From JBGAJN01 sp044224905 (GTDB lineage Bacteria > Verrucomicrobiota > Verrucomicrobiia > Limisphaerales > JBGAJN01), in NCBI GenBank assembly GCA_044224905.1, contig JBGAJN010000003.1:744001-808000 (forward strand): a DNA stretch of 64,000 bases, in the 5' to 3' direction. Shown piece after piece: positions 1-7,574 of this stretch (position 1 is the stretch's first letter; each line of letters starts with the position of its first letter). Position numbers and translations under genes: made by a program. The notes below the pieces were generated by a model. It did no database searches. It was not told where the DNA came from and saw nothing but the letters and a program-made list of their open reading frames with translations.

Positions 1-813
1 TATGACGAAGCGTATCGGCAACGCCTCCTGATCGGCAAAGCTCGGCAAATTCAAGGAAAGCGAATACTGATCGCGCTAGATGCCGACGAAGCGCTTTCGG
101 CAAATTTTCGAGACAGCGCGGAGTGGAAGCTCATTGAGGACGCTAAGCCGGGTACGGTTCTCCGTTTTCGCTGGATCAACATACTTCCCGGATTCGAAAA
201 AGCATGGATTCCCGACGACTTCACCGCGTTCGGATTTGTAGATGATGGATCCGATCACACCGGCGACCGTATCCACAGTCGAAGAATTCCGTGGCCGAAA
301 GACGCTCCGGTGCTCGACTTGCACGAAATAGCGGTTCTTCATTTCCAGTACGTGGCGTGGGATCGTGTGGTCAGCAAACATCGGTGGTACCAAGCGTGGG
401 AAACGATCAATGATCCAGCAAGAAAGCCTTTGGATATCTTCCGACAGTATCATCACATGTATGGAAGTTGGTCTCCCAGCGAAATTCATCCAATCAAACC
501 GGAATGGCTGTCGACCTACGATCGCGCAGGAATCGATTTTAGATCGCTGAAAAGTGAACCGGTTACGTGGTGGGACCGGGAGCTGTTGCGAATGCTTTCC
601 GACCACGGCGCCAAACGATTCCGCAAGATCGCAATGTGGGATGCCGATTGGCGAGCGATTGCGAAGCGAGTCGGGATCAACGGAGACAGCTTTTCGGACC
701 CCCGATCCATCGTCGAACAGTTCGCCCACCGCCTGCTCACCGCGACCCAAAAGAACCGGGCAAACTGGGGGGTCAGAGCGTTTGAAAAACTGCTGCGCGC
801 CACCGGATGGTGA
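1..813 (+). CDS. Glycosyltransferase, GT-A (GT2-like) fold, 5'-truncated
   Basis: Frame 1 is open from the first base to a TGA at 811-813 (270 codons), so the gene starts outside the window. Around codons 23-33 it reads ILIALDADEAL, a DxD-type metal/nucleotide-sugar site preceded by a hydrophobic strand, as in GT-A glycosyltransferases. The C-terminal half is rich in aromatic and basic residues (HFQYVAWDRV, WETIND) and lacks membrane segments, so it is probably cytosolic. The next genes are an FkbM methyltransferase, a GT4 glycosyltransferase and a UDP-sugar dehydrogenase, which suggests a role in assembling an extracellular polysaccharide. The family is inferred from the DxD context only; donor and acceptor cannot be named. 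Confidence 0.68.
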   Translation, partial: YDEAYRQRLLIGKARQIQGKRILIALDADEALSANFRDSAEWKLIEDAKPGTVLRFRWINILPGFEKAWIPDDFTAFGFVDDGSDHTGDRIHSRRIPWPKDAPVLDLHEIAVLHFQYVAWDRVVSKHRWYQAWETINDPARKPLDIFRQYHHMYGSWSPSEIHPIKPEWLSTYDRAGIDFRSLKSEPVTWWDRELLRMLSDHGAKRFRKIAMWDADWRAIAKRVGINGDSFSDPRSIVEQFAHRLLTATQKNRANWGVRAFEKLLRATGW

Positions 814-1044
814 AGTCGATCGACCGTCAGCCGTTTGAGCCAGTTGGAAAATCGGAGAATTCGACCCAAGCCGCGCCGACAATCGGCCTGACACCAAGCT
901 GGAACTTTTGCTACCAATCGGATTAGAAGTGGAGTAAATCACGATCCCACAAAATGCTACGCCATACCCTCCACAAAAGCGTCGGCGAGAAACGCGCCTC
1001 ATCCGGGATGGAACTGCGTTCCTTGACCTAGGCATTAAGCGATC

Positions 1045-1794
1045 ATGAAACTCGTCTTCGATTTGGGAATGTATGACGCTGCGGACACTCAGTATTATTT
1101 GGAAGAAGGATTTAGAGTCGTCGCGATAGAAGCCAATCCAGCACTGGCCCAACGTGGCGAGAGGGAGTTGGAAAAGTACGTTCAAGCCGGCCAACTGAAG
1201 ATTATCAATGCCGCGGTTGCTAACGAATCCAAAGACATCACCCTGACAATCTCCGGAGACGACCTTGGCTCCAGTTCGATCTTCAAGGAACGAACCGATT
1301 ATCGGACCCCGATTGGTCAATACACGGTTCGCGGCATTACCATCCAAAGCCTTTTCAGCGAGTTTGGCCTTCCCTATTACCTGAAAATTGACATTGAAGG
1401 AGCCGACGATCTGGTAGTCTTTTCGCTAACCTCGCAGACGCGGCCCCAGTTTCTTTCGTTCGAACTCGCCGACGGCCCAGAAAGATACATCAAACATCTC
1501 GCGTCAATCGGCTATTCAAAATTCAAGATCATCAACCAGCGCAGCTTTCGAAACCTTTCGAACCAAAGAAGCTTCTACGATCGTTGCGCGGGCAAGGCGA
1601 TTCGAATGATGGGTTACGGTGAACCGACTTACGTCAAACGAAACGGACGTTTCTTTAAGTCGGGTCACAGTTCTGGCCCAGTGCCGTGGGCCAGCGATGG
1701 CCAATGGAGATCGGCCGCGGCGGTAATCGCAAAATGGAATGCAGCGAAAAGCACGATCGGCAAGCACGACTGGTTCGATGTTCACGCAAGCTAG
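1045..1794 (+). CDS. FkbM family SAM-dependent methyltransferase
   Basis: 249 residues starting at ATG. The N-terminus has a Rossmann SAM site (VFDLGMYDAADT) followed by the acidic strand end RVVAIEANP. The central YYLKIDIEGAD (about residues 112-122) is the hallmark of FkbM/Methyltransf_21 enzymes, with SFELAD further on. These enzymes O-methylate sugars, often on surface polysaccharides. The gene sits between two glycosyltransferase genes, with 41 bases to the next one, which fits polysaccharide decoration. The last 80 residues (after NQRSF) are less typical and basic. The upstream 231 bases (814-1044) hold no gene I recognise. The substrate is unknown. Confidence 0.82.
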   Translation: MKLVFDLGMYDAADTQYYLEEGFRVVAIEANPALAQRGERELEKYVQAGQLKIINAAVANESKDITLTISGDDLGSSSIFKERTDYRTPIGQYTVRGITIQSLFSEFGLPYYLKIDIEGADDLVVFSLTSQTRPQFLSFELADGPERYIKHLASIGYSKFKIINQRSFRNLSNQRSFYDRCAGKAIRMMGYGEPTYVKRNGRFFKSGHSSGPVPWASDGQWRSAAAVIAKWNAAKSTIGKHDWFDVHAS

Positions 1795-1835
1795 CCCGCC
1801 ATCCAGGTCACATCTCAGTTCGTCCAAAACTTAGG

Positions 1836-3044
1836 ATGGGAAATCACAAGCCAAAGATTCTCTACGTAATTTCGTGCTGGCCGCACGGTCAGTCCTATGG
1901 AGGACAATTGCGAGCCCTTCATATTGGAAGAGCTCTCCAAAAACTGGGCCGCCCCACCCTTGCGGTAGTTGGCGCCGACTCAGTTGACAAGGATGCGATT
2001 GAACGCACGGCCGCTGAATTCGATCTTGGGCACGACATCAAAGTCAGCCAATCGCCAGCGGGTGGCCTTAGAAATCGAATCAAATCCTGGTTCTCCACGG
2101 ACTTCACCAACATTCACGGACTAGCTGCCCAACCTGAAGGCGAACGGTGGATGGACGAAGCAAAAGAGCGTTTTGATTTGATTTGGTTTTTCAAATTACG
2201 CACCGCCAACATGCTGACCAACGCCCGGTGGAAGAACTCCGTCGTCGATATCGACGACGTCCCGAGCACGATGGAAAAAACGTTCTGGAAAAACGGCGCC
2301 AACCTGCGCATCCGCCTCAAAGCCGGCATGCGCATGCTGATGCTGCAACAACACGAACGTCGCCTGCCAAAACGATTCGACGTCTTGTCAGTCTGCAGTA
2401 ATGCCGATCGACAGATCTGGAGCGCTACGACACCAGTTCACGTTATTCCCAACGGCTTTACACGGCCGACGGAACCGCCCTTGAGAAAGCCGTCCACACC
2501 GCCACGGATCGGTTTCATCGGTTTATACAGTTATCAGCCCAACCTCGAAGGCGTGCGCTGGTTCGTCGAAAATTGTTGGCCAAAAATTTTGAGAGAAATT
2601 CCAGACGCGCGGCTGCGGTTGGTGGGAGCGGAAACGAACGGGCCACTCAAGCCGAACCTGCCGTCCGTCGACGGCCTTGGGTGGGTAGACAACCCGGCCG
2701 GCGAGGTCGCCACGTGGTCGGCAACGATCGTTCCGATCCGAATGGGCGCGGGGACTCGGGTAAAAATTCCCGATGCGTTCAGCCGCCGGTGCCCCGTTGT
2801 TTCGACACGACTGGGAGCATTCGGCTACGAGGTTCGACACGGTCGTGAATTGATGCTGGCGGATGAACCGAGCGAATTTGCCGCCCATTGTATATCGCTA
2901 ATCAAGAACACTTCGACAGCCGACGAACTGGCAGATCGCGCGTATCAGGCATTTCTCGAAAAATGGACTTGGGAAGCCATAGCACCAAAGGTTGTCGCTG
3001 CGGCAGAAGATTGCTTGCAGCGAAGCTCGAAGCGTTCATTCTAA
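1836..3044 (+). CDS. Glycosyltransferase family 4 (GT-B fold)
   Basis: 402 residues from the ATG at 1836. The open frame extends back to 1686, but that stretch overlaps the methyltransferase gene and gives a non-conserved leader, whereas MGNHKPKILYVISCWPHGQSYGG is a normal GT4 N-terminus with a glycine-rich acceptor loop. The C-terminal domain begins near RIGFIGLYSYQPNLEGV and carries VPIRMGAGTRVKIPDAF and CPVVSTRLGAFG, typical of GT4 retaining transferases. It resembles the sugar transferases found with exosortase/EPS loci. It probably adds a sugar to a growing lipid-linked repeat unit in the cytoplasm. Acceptor and donor are unknown. Confidence 0.85.
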   Translation: MGNHKPKILYVISCWPHGQSYGGQLRALHIGRALQKLGRPTLAVVGADSVDKDAIERTAAEFDLGHDIKVSQSPAGGLRNRIKSWFSTDFTNIHGLAAQPEGERWMDEAKERFDLIWFFKLRTANMLTNARWKNSVVDIDDVPSTMEKTFWKNGANLRIRLKAGMRMLMLQQHERRLPKRFDVLSVCSNADRQIWSATTPVHVIPNGFTRPTEPPLRKPSTPPRIGFIGLYSYQPNLEGVRWFVENCWPKILREIPDARLRLVGAETNGPLKPNLPSVDGLGWVDNPAGEVATWSATIVPIRMGAGTRVKIPDAFSRRCPVVSTRLGAFGYEVRHGRELMLADEPSEFAAHCISLIKNTSTADELADRAYQAFLEKWTWEAIAPKVVAAAEDCLQRSSKRSF

Positions 3045-3066
3045 ACGATGTCCGAGATGAACAGTC

Positions 3067-3074
3067 TGTCGACA
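3067..3074. promoter_or_regulatory. TGTCGACA palindrome, candidate PrsR enhancer site
   Basis: A perfect 8-base palindrome about 125-130 bases upstream of the GC of the sigma-54-like element at 3185-3200. The same octamer occurs at 61385-61392, 135-142 bases upstream of another copy of the element. I saw no further copy in the window by eye. NtrC-class activators bind inverted repeats at about this distance. Assignment to PrsR is inference. Confidence 0.35.
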
Positions 3075-3184
3075 TCACCGTTTGCCGAACGAAGCGCGGC
3101 TAACCATCAACAAATAATTTGCGCTCGCGGGACCGAACAAAAGATAGAGGCAGGAATTGAATCTGCCTAAAGATCCTGCGGCAC

Positions 3185-3200
3185 CGGCATATACATTGCT
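3185..3200 (+). promoter_or_regulatory. Sigma-54-type promoter element (GGCAT-N6-TGCT) of the UDP-sugar dehydrogenase gene
   Basis: CGGCATATACATTGCT has GG and GC separated by 10 bases, the -24/-12 spacing of sigma-54 promoters, with TTGCT at -12. The predicted start of transcription is near 3211, leaving a 53-base leader before the ATG at 3264. It matches exactly the GGCAT-N6-TGCT motif found at 7129-7144 (minus), 15721-15736 and 61249-61264 (minus). Confidence 0.7.
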
Positions 3201-3263
3201 AATCAAAAAAGAACGTGCTGAAGACCGCGCCATTGCGGTGCACGCCCGGAAAACAGAACTGAT

Positions 3264-4550
3264 ATGAACATCGCCATTGTTGGTTTGGGATACGTAGGAC
3301 TGCCGCTATCGCTGCAATTCGCCCGGTCGGGCGTAAGTGTACTGGGATTGGACATCGATGAATCAAAAGTGGCCACCCTGAGCCGCGGAGAAAGCTACAT
3401 CAAGCACATCAAAGCCGAGGCAGTTCGTGAGCAACTGGCCGCCAAGCGTTTTGAAGCTTCCACCGATTTCAGTCGAATTCGCGAGGTTGAAGCATCAATT
3501 ATTTGCGTTCCCACCCCACTGAACAAATACCGCGAACCTGACATTTCCTACGTCCTCGACACGGGACGCTCCCTCGCACCATACATTAAGAAAGGTGCGC
3601 TAATTGTTCTCGAGTCAACCAGTTATCCCGGCACCACTGACGAAGATCTGCGCGCCGTGCTTGAGCAGGGCTCCGGAATGAAAGCCGGCGTGGATTTCCA
3701 TCTCGCGTTCTCGCCAGAACGTGAAGACCCCGGCAATCCGCTTAGTGACGTGGCGAAAATTCCCAAGCTCGTCGGAGGGTTAACGCCCGCCTGTCGCGAC
3801 AAAGCGGTCGCGGTTTATCGCCAAGCGATTAATACGGTCGTTCCCGTATCCTCTTGCCGCGTTGCGGAAGCCACCAAGTTGCTGGAAAATATTTTCCGTA
3901 GCGTGAACATCGCGTTGGTCAATGAACTGAAGGTCGTTTACGCCGCGATGGGAATTGATATTTGGGAAGTGATCGAAGCGGCCAAAACCAAACCGTTCGG
4001 CTTCATGCCGTTCTATCCCGGCCCAGGTCTCGGGGGTCACTGCATTCCAATCGACCCATTCTATTTGACGTGGAAGGCCCGCGAATTCGAGCAACACACG
4101 CGCTTCATCGAACTCGCTGGCGAAATCAACACGAACATGCCCGATTATGTGGTGAGTCGTGTTGGCGAAGCACTCAACTCCCGTCAACGCCCGATCAAGA
4201 ATAGCCGCGTGCTAATTCTCGGTTTGGCCTATAAACCAAACGTCGATGACGAGCGCGGATCCCCGAGCTACCGTTTGCTGGAAAAGCTCCAGCACCATGG
4301 GGCAACCGTCGCTTACCATGATCCGTATCTGCCCGAAATTCGCCCGACACGCGAGCATCCGCACTTCGCCGGGATGAAGTCGGTTCCGTGGGATAAAGCC
4401 ACAATTTCGGGCTTCGACGTCGTCCTGATTGCGACTGCTCACGCGTGCGTAAACCTTCAAGAGCTCAGCGACTGGGCCCAATGCATTGTCGATACTCGCA
4501 ATGCGATGGCCTCCATCAAAACTGCTCCCAATAAAGTCTGGAAGGCTTAA
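3264..4550 (+). CDS. Nucleotide-sugar dehydrogenase (UDP-GlcNAc/UDP-glucose 6-dehydrogenase type)
   Basis: 428 residues. Oxidises C6 of a UDP-hexose to the uronic acid with two NAD+, giving charged precursors for exopolysaccharide. Visible: N-terminal Rossmann GLGYVGLP (residues 7-14), VPTPLN, ESTSYPGTT, the FAFSPERxxPG-like segment, KLLENIFRSVNIALVNE in the dimer helix, and the catalytic cysteine C260 in GPGLGGHCIPIDP. The PGPGLGGHCIPIDPFYL context is closest to the WbpA/TviB branch (UDP-GlcNAc or UDP-GalNAc) rather than Ugd/UDP-glucose, but this cannot be settled by eye. A sigma-54-type promoter lies 64 bases upstream, linking it to the PrsR circuit. Confidence 0.92.
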   Translation: MNIAIVGLGYVGLPLSLQFARSGVSVLGLDIDESKVATLSRGESYIKHIKAEAVREQLAAKRFEASTDFSRIREVEASIICVPTPLNKYREPDISYVLDTGRSLAPYIKKGALIVLESTSYPGTTDEDLRAVLEQGSGMKAGVDFHLAFSPEREDPGNPLSDVAKIPKLVGGLTPACRDKAVAVYRQAINTVVPVSSCRVAEATKLLENIFRSVNIALVNELKVVYAAMGIDIWEVIEAAKTKPFGFMPFYPGPGLGGHCIPIDPFYLTWKAREFEQHTRFIELAGEINTNMPDYVVSRVGEALNSRQRPIKNSRVLILGLAYKPNVDDERGSPSYRLLEKLQHHGATVAYHDPYLPEIRPTREHPHFAGMKSVPWDKATISGFDVVLIATAHACVNLQELSDWAQCIVDTRNAMASIKTAPNKVWKA

Positions 4551-4845
4551 GAAAACGCTCCGCCCAGACTTGTCGATCGGAGTTTCGTGATAATTTATTG
4601 TGGCGGATGACAATGCCGCTCGCGCTCATGCAGATCTTGGATTCGAGCCTAAAACGAATTGAGCGAACGATTCCTATGTGAAGACGCGATCGGGTTTACC
4701 CTTGAACGCGTTGCAGATCGAATGCTAGCGTTCGGTCGGTTCGCCAATTGAAGCACAATCAACTGATTAGCCCGGAAGGCAAACACAGTCGCAACGAGCC
4801 ATTCAAACATTGAAAGTTCAAAACGTTCCTCACATCGCCTCCTTT

Positions 4846-5463
4846 ATGAATTCCATAATGCGCAACCTTCGGCTACCGACGCTGCAACTTCTGCTGCTTA
4901 CTCTTTTTTGCTTTTGTGGTTGCGAGTCCAACAACATGCCCGTATTCCCCGAGCAAATGACCGGGCAGACTCCTGGCGCTTTAGCCCCCGGAGATGTAGT
5001 CAAGTTCACCTTTCCCGGAGTTGCAGAATTGAATCATACGCAGAAGATCCGTGCCGACGGCAAAGTCAACCTGCCGCTGGTCGGAGAGGTTGAAGCAACC
5101 GGAAAAAAGCTCGGCGATTTCCAAACCGAATTGATTAAACTCTACGGACCGAAGCTCAAGAACTCGGAAATAATCGTCACCTTAGAGTCGAGTTCAATTC
5201 CGATTTATGTCTCGGGAGCTGTCCTCCGCCCCGGAAAGATCCTTCTCGATCGTCCCATGACGGTGCTAGAAGCCGTGATGGAGGCCGGTGGGTTTTCACC
5301 TTTGGCGAATCCTAAAAAGATCGTTCTGATTCGCCACGAAAACGGCCAACATTTTACTCAAACATTCGACTTAAGCGCCGCGTTAAAAGGCGAGCCGAGT
5401 GCCGCTTTCTTCGTTAGAGCTTACGACGCAATTTACGTCCAAGAGAAGAGCTTCTTCTATTGA
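4846..5463 (+). CDS. Polysaccharide export outer-membrane lipoprotein (Wza-like, Poly_export/SLBB)
   Basis: Start taken at ATG 4846 (205 residues); ATG 4858 is also possible, and the frame opens at a TTG at 4810. The N-terminus is a lipoprotein signal: MRNLRLP, a leucine-rich core and a CGC lipobox (FCFCGCESNN). The mature part begins with a Poly_export domain (LAPGDVVKFTFPGVAEL, RADGKVNLPLVGEVEATGK) followed by an SLBB domain (IYVSGAVLRPGKILLDRPMTVLEAVMEAGG). It is short compared with E. coli Wza and lacks its C-terminal helix, as in exosortase-linked XrtA/EpsE-type export proteins. It probably forms or gates the outer-membrane channel for the polysaccharide made by the upstream genes. No Wzc, polymerase or flippase lies in the window. 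Confidence 0.88.
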   Translation: MNSIMRNLRLPTLQLLLLTLFCFCGCESNNMPVFPEQMTGQTPGALAPGDVVKFTFPGVAELNHTQKIRADGKVNLPLVGEVEATGKKLGDFQTELIKLYGPKLKNSEIIVTLESSSIPIYVSGAVLRPGKILLDRPMTVLEAVMEAGGFSPLANPKKIVLIRHENGQHFTQTFDLSAALKGEPSAAFFVRAYDAIYVQEKSFFY

Positions 5464-5502
5464 GTTCGGTTGGTTGGTTAGCAGTCTCCGCGGGAAGGTG
5501 AC

Positions 5503-5943
5503 GTGCCCGACAACGTCCACAAATACACAGCCCTCGATAAGCTGACACACAGCGAGGCTGGAGGCCCGCGCGGCCGCCTTCGGCGAATCTCTAATTGGGA
5601 GGCTTTCGCCAGTCACTCGTGCTACAACGGCCAGGTTCTGGCGAGATTATTTGGCGTCTCCCGCCGGCACCTTCAGCGCCAGATTCAGGCGAGATACGGC
5701 ACAACGCTGAACGAGTGGTTGAATTCACTTCGCATTAAGCACGGATACCAACGTCTCGCCGCCGGATGTTCGGTCCAGGAAACAGCCTTCAGCCTCGGAT
5801 ATAAACAAGTCTCTCACTTCTCAAGGAATTTTAAGAACCACTTCGGATTCACCCCTTCCTCCGTCCCCATCACGATCCAAATCCCCACCCACGGCTCTTT
5901 GCCAGACAAGCTAGATAAGAATTCCCCCACGCAGGCCCGATAG
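5503..5943 (+). CDS. Small AraC/XylS-type helix-turn-helix protein
   Basis: 146 residues with a GTG start. Only the DNA-binding unit of AraC regulators is present: first helix-turn-helix around VLARLFGVSRRHLQRQIQARYG, second around VQETAFSLGYKQVSHFSRNFKNHFGFTPSS. There is no sensory cupin or other ligand domain, so it would act constitutively or through a partner. It lies 39 bases after the polysaccharide export gene on the same strand and may be co-transcribed. Targets are unknown. Confidence 0.75.
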   Translation: MPDNVHKYTALDKLTHSEAGGPRGRLRRISNWEAFASHSCYNGQVLARLFGVSRRHLQRQIQARYGTTLNEWLNSLRIKHGYQRLAAGCSVQETAFSLGYKQVSHFSRNFKNHFGFTPSSVPITIQIPTHGSLPDKLDKNSPTQAR

Positions 5944-6003
5944 ATAAATCCCGAGAAAAAACAACGTCCGGAAGCTCAATTAGGCAGGCCCTTCCCCTAA
6001 GCC

Positions 6004-7116
6004 TCAGAAGGTAGCAGCAAACACCCGAGGCCAGACTGAGGCTTGAGGCTGCGATAGGAAAAACCCTTCCCCAATGTTAATTTGAGGTTCCGCATCCCAC
6101 TGATGAAAATCAGGATCAAACTGACTGATTTGGTAATTTCCGTTGCGGAAGAGGAACACCGTCTCGCCGCCGGTCGGTTTAAATCCTAATTCCGTCTGCA
6201 GGAGGCCCTCTTGCGGAAGCATACTCCCCACCATCGAATATCCAGCTGGCAACACCTGAGCAACCGATCCTTCAGGAACCCTACCAGCAAAAGTCACTTT
6301 GAAACTAGTTGCCGTGGGGTTTAGAACGAACGCTCCTTCGCCATTTCCAAACGGCTGAGTTGGCGCCTGCCATTCCTGAAAGTCTCCGTCGTAGGAGTTG
6401 ACGGCGAAGTCGCCAGTGTGCGGCTGGAACTTGAAGACCGTAGTGCCAGCCGGAACATTCGCAAACACGGTTGCTATCGTGTTGGTATACGGTGCAAACG
6501 GATTCGCTACAATCGAGTATCCCGACGGCACGGAGACATTGGCGAATCCCACAACGTTCGAAAGGTAATATGACTCGGCCCAAACCCGATAAAACCGCCG
6601 GGAAAGGCCCGCAGCCGCAGCGTCGGCGACAAACAAGCTTCCATTAGTGTTGAAGAGATTGGTCAAATTGGTCCAAGTTTTCAAGTCGCTGGAAACCTGA
6701 ACCGTGTTCACCCGCCCCTTTCCGCCTGCCACGTTGAGTTGGAAACTACCGTTTGCCAGCATTCCAGAAGCTTGCACTTCGTTGGCACCTGCAGTGAAAC
6801 TGGTCTCCGTCGAAACGACGCTCTCCAGTGACAGTGCGTTGTAGGCAGTGACGGCAAAATAATACGTTGTACCGGGGAGCAGACTTGAGATCGAAGCATT
6901 TGTGGTGTTTCCAACGTCAATTGTCTGCGAGTAATTGCCGCTCGAAGTGCCGTAGTGAACGCGATATCCAGCAATGTTCGATTCGGGATTTGGATCCCAC
7001 GACAAAATGACCGCTAGAGAATTGAGGGTCGTAAGAAAACTTAAGGTCAGCAGGGCGATAATTTGGCAGGCCAAACGGAACCGAAAATTACCGGCCAGTC
7101 TCTGAAATCGAATCAT
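6004..7116 (-). CDS. Secreted fibronectin type III protein with duplicated 'GEGFF' repeats
   Basis: 370 residues. A signal peptide (RFRLACQIIALLTLSFLTTLNSLA) is followed by an FN3 domain at about 37-110 (WDPNPESNIAGYRVHYGT, TTYYFAVTAYN), a linker resembling a 'discoidin-free' beta region (VQVSSDLKTWTNL), and two homologous repeats at about 199-266 and 291-357, each starting GYS(I/M)V and ending GEG(A/F)F. Such repeats are common in verrucomicrobial secreted proteins. No VPDxG-CTERM tail is visible. It is divergent from the exosortase operon and has an exact GGCAT-N6-TGCT element just before its ATG, so it may belong to the PrsR regulon as a matrix component. Function beyond extracellular binding is not known. 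Confidence 0.78.
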   Translation of the reverse strand: MIRFQRLAGNFRFRLACQIIALLTLSFLTTLNSLAVILSWDPNPESNIAGYRVHYGTSSGNYSQTIDVGNTTNASISSLLPGTTYYFAVTAYNALSLESVVSTETSFTAGANEVQASGMLANGSFQLNVAGGKGRVNTVQVSSDLKTWTNLTNLFNTNGSLFVADAAAAGLSRRFYRVWAESYYLSNVVGFANVSVPSGYSIVANPFAPYTNTIATVFANVPAGTTVFKFQPHTGDFAVNSYDGDFQEWQAPTQPFGNGEGAFVLNPTATSFKVTFAGRVPEGSVAQVLPAGYSMVGSMLPQEGLLQTELGFKPTGGETVFLFRNGNYQISQFDPDFHQWDAEPQINIGEGFFLSQPQASVWPRVFAATF

Positions 7117-7128
7117 GAAACTCTAATT

Positions 7129-7144
7129 AGCAGCCGATATGCCA
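7129..7144 (-). promoter_or_regulatory. Sigma-54-type promoter element (GGCAT-N6-TGCT) of the FN3 protein gene
   Basis: On the minus strand it reads TGGCATATCGGCTGCT: TGGCA at -24, TGC at -12, GG-N10-GC. Predicted transcription start is about 7118, only two bases before the ATG at 7116, so the transcript would be essentially leaderless. This is odd but the motif match is exact. Confidence 0.58.
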
Positions 7145-7479
7145 CTGTCTCAGCGGCATGGAATTGCTCGACTCGGCGCCAACGTTTTGCGCGGAGACCG
7201 CACAATGCAACGCGATGTATAATATTCAACGTTAACCACTTGATTTCAGCATATTACACAATTTATAAAATTGAAATTCCCAATCATTTCTCCAATTCGC
7301 CCGGAGAGCTGTGGGACCATCAACACTCGTGAGTCATGTCCAACAAACGGGCAGGCAAACTGCATATTGCGAAAACGGACGCGTAGTCTGCACGACCAAG
7401 ATTTGCGATGCGGCAAAGCGTCCTTCAAAGGCGCTTGAGATCACACTCCGGTAACGAACGTTTGTCGAAACCCCACGCA

Positions 7480-7495
7480 AGGCTTGATTCATGCT
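7480..7495 (+). promoter_or_regulatory. Candidate sigma-54 promoter of the xrtC-prsKRT operon
   Basis: AGGCTTGATTCATGCT matches GGCAT-N6-TGCT at 8 of 9 fixed positions and has the GG-N10-GC spacing. Predicted start of transcription is near 7506, 69 bases before the ATG at 7575. This rules out ATG 7491 as the translation start if the promoter is real. TTGTCGA lies 12 bases upstream (7462-7468). Confidence 0.5.
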
Positions 7496-7574
7496 GAACC
7501 CCGGAGTGACAAAATCTGCGAAAGATGAGCACCACGCCGATCCTTGCGGGGTAGCTGCGATATCCGGAATCGCG

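Larger units (their letters stand above)
7117..7574. promoter_or_regulatory. Divergent intergenic region with several sigma-54-like elements
   Basis: This 458-base region separates the FN3 gene (minus) from the exosortase gene (plus). It contains the exact minus-strand element at 7129-7144, a mirror-image plus-strand GGCAT-N5-TGCT at 7155-7168 (one base short), a weaker GGCAG-N6-TGCA at 7350-7364 and the 8/9 match at 7480-7495. Between 7200 and 7300 it is AT-rich. I see no gene in it. Confidence 0.6.

Noticed and set aside
76..1347. Long antisense open frame of 423 codons on the minus strand
   Set aside because: It covers the glycosyltransferase and methyltransferase genes in another frame, has no recognisable domain, and the sense frames carry clear motifs.
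2325..2338. GGCAT-N5-TGCT inside the GT4 glycosyltransferase gene
   Set aside because: Wrong spacing and within coding sequence; used as a sign that N5 copies occur by chance.
7350..7364. GGCAG-N6-TGCA element upstream of xrtC
   Set aside because: Has correct spacing but is poorer than the 7480-7495 element and 210 bases from the gene.
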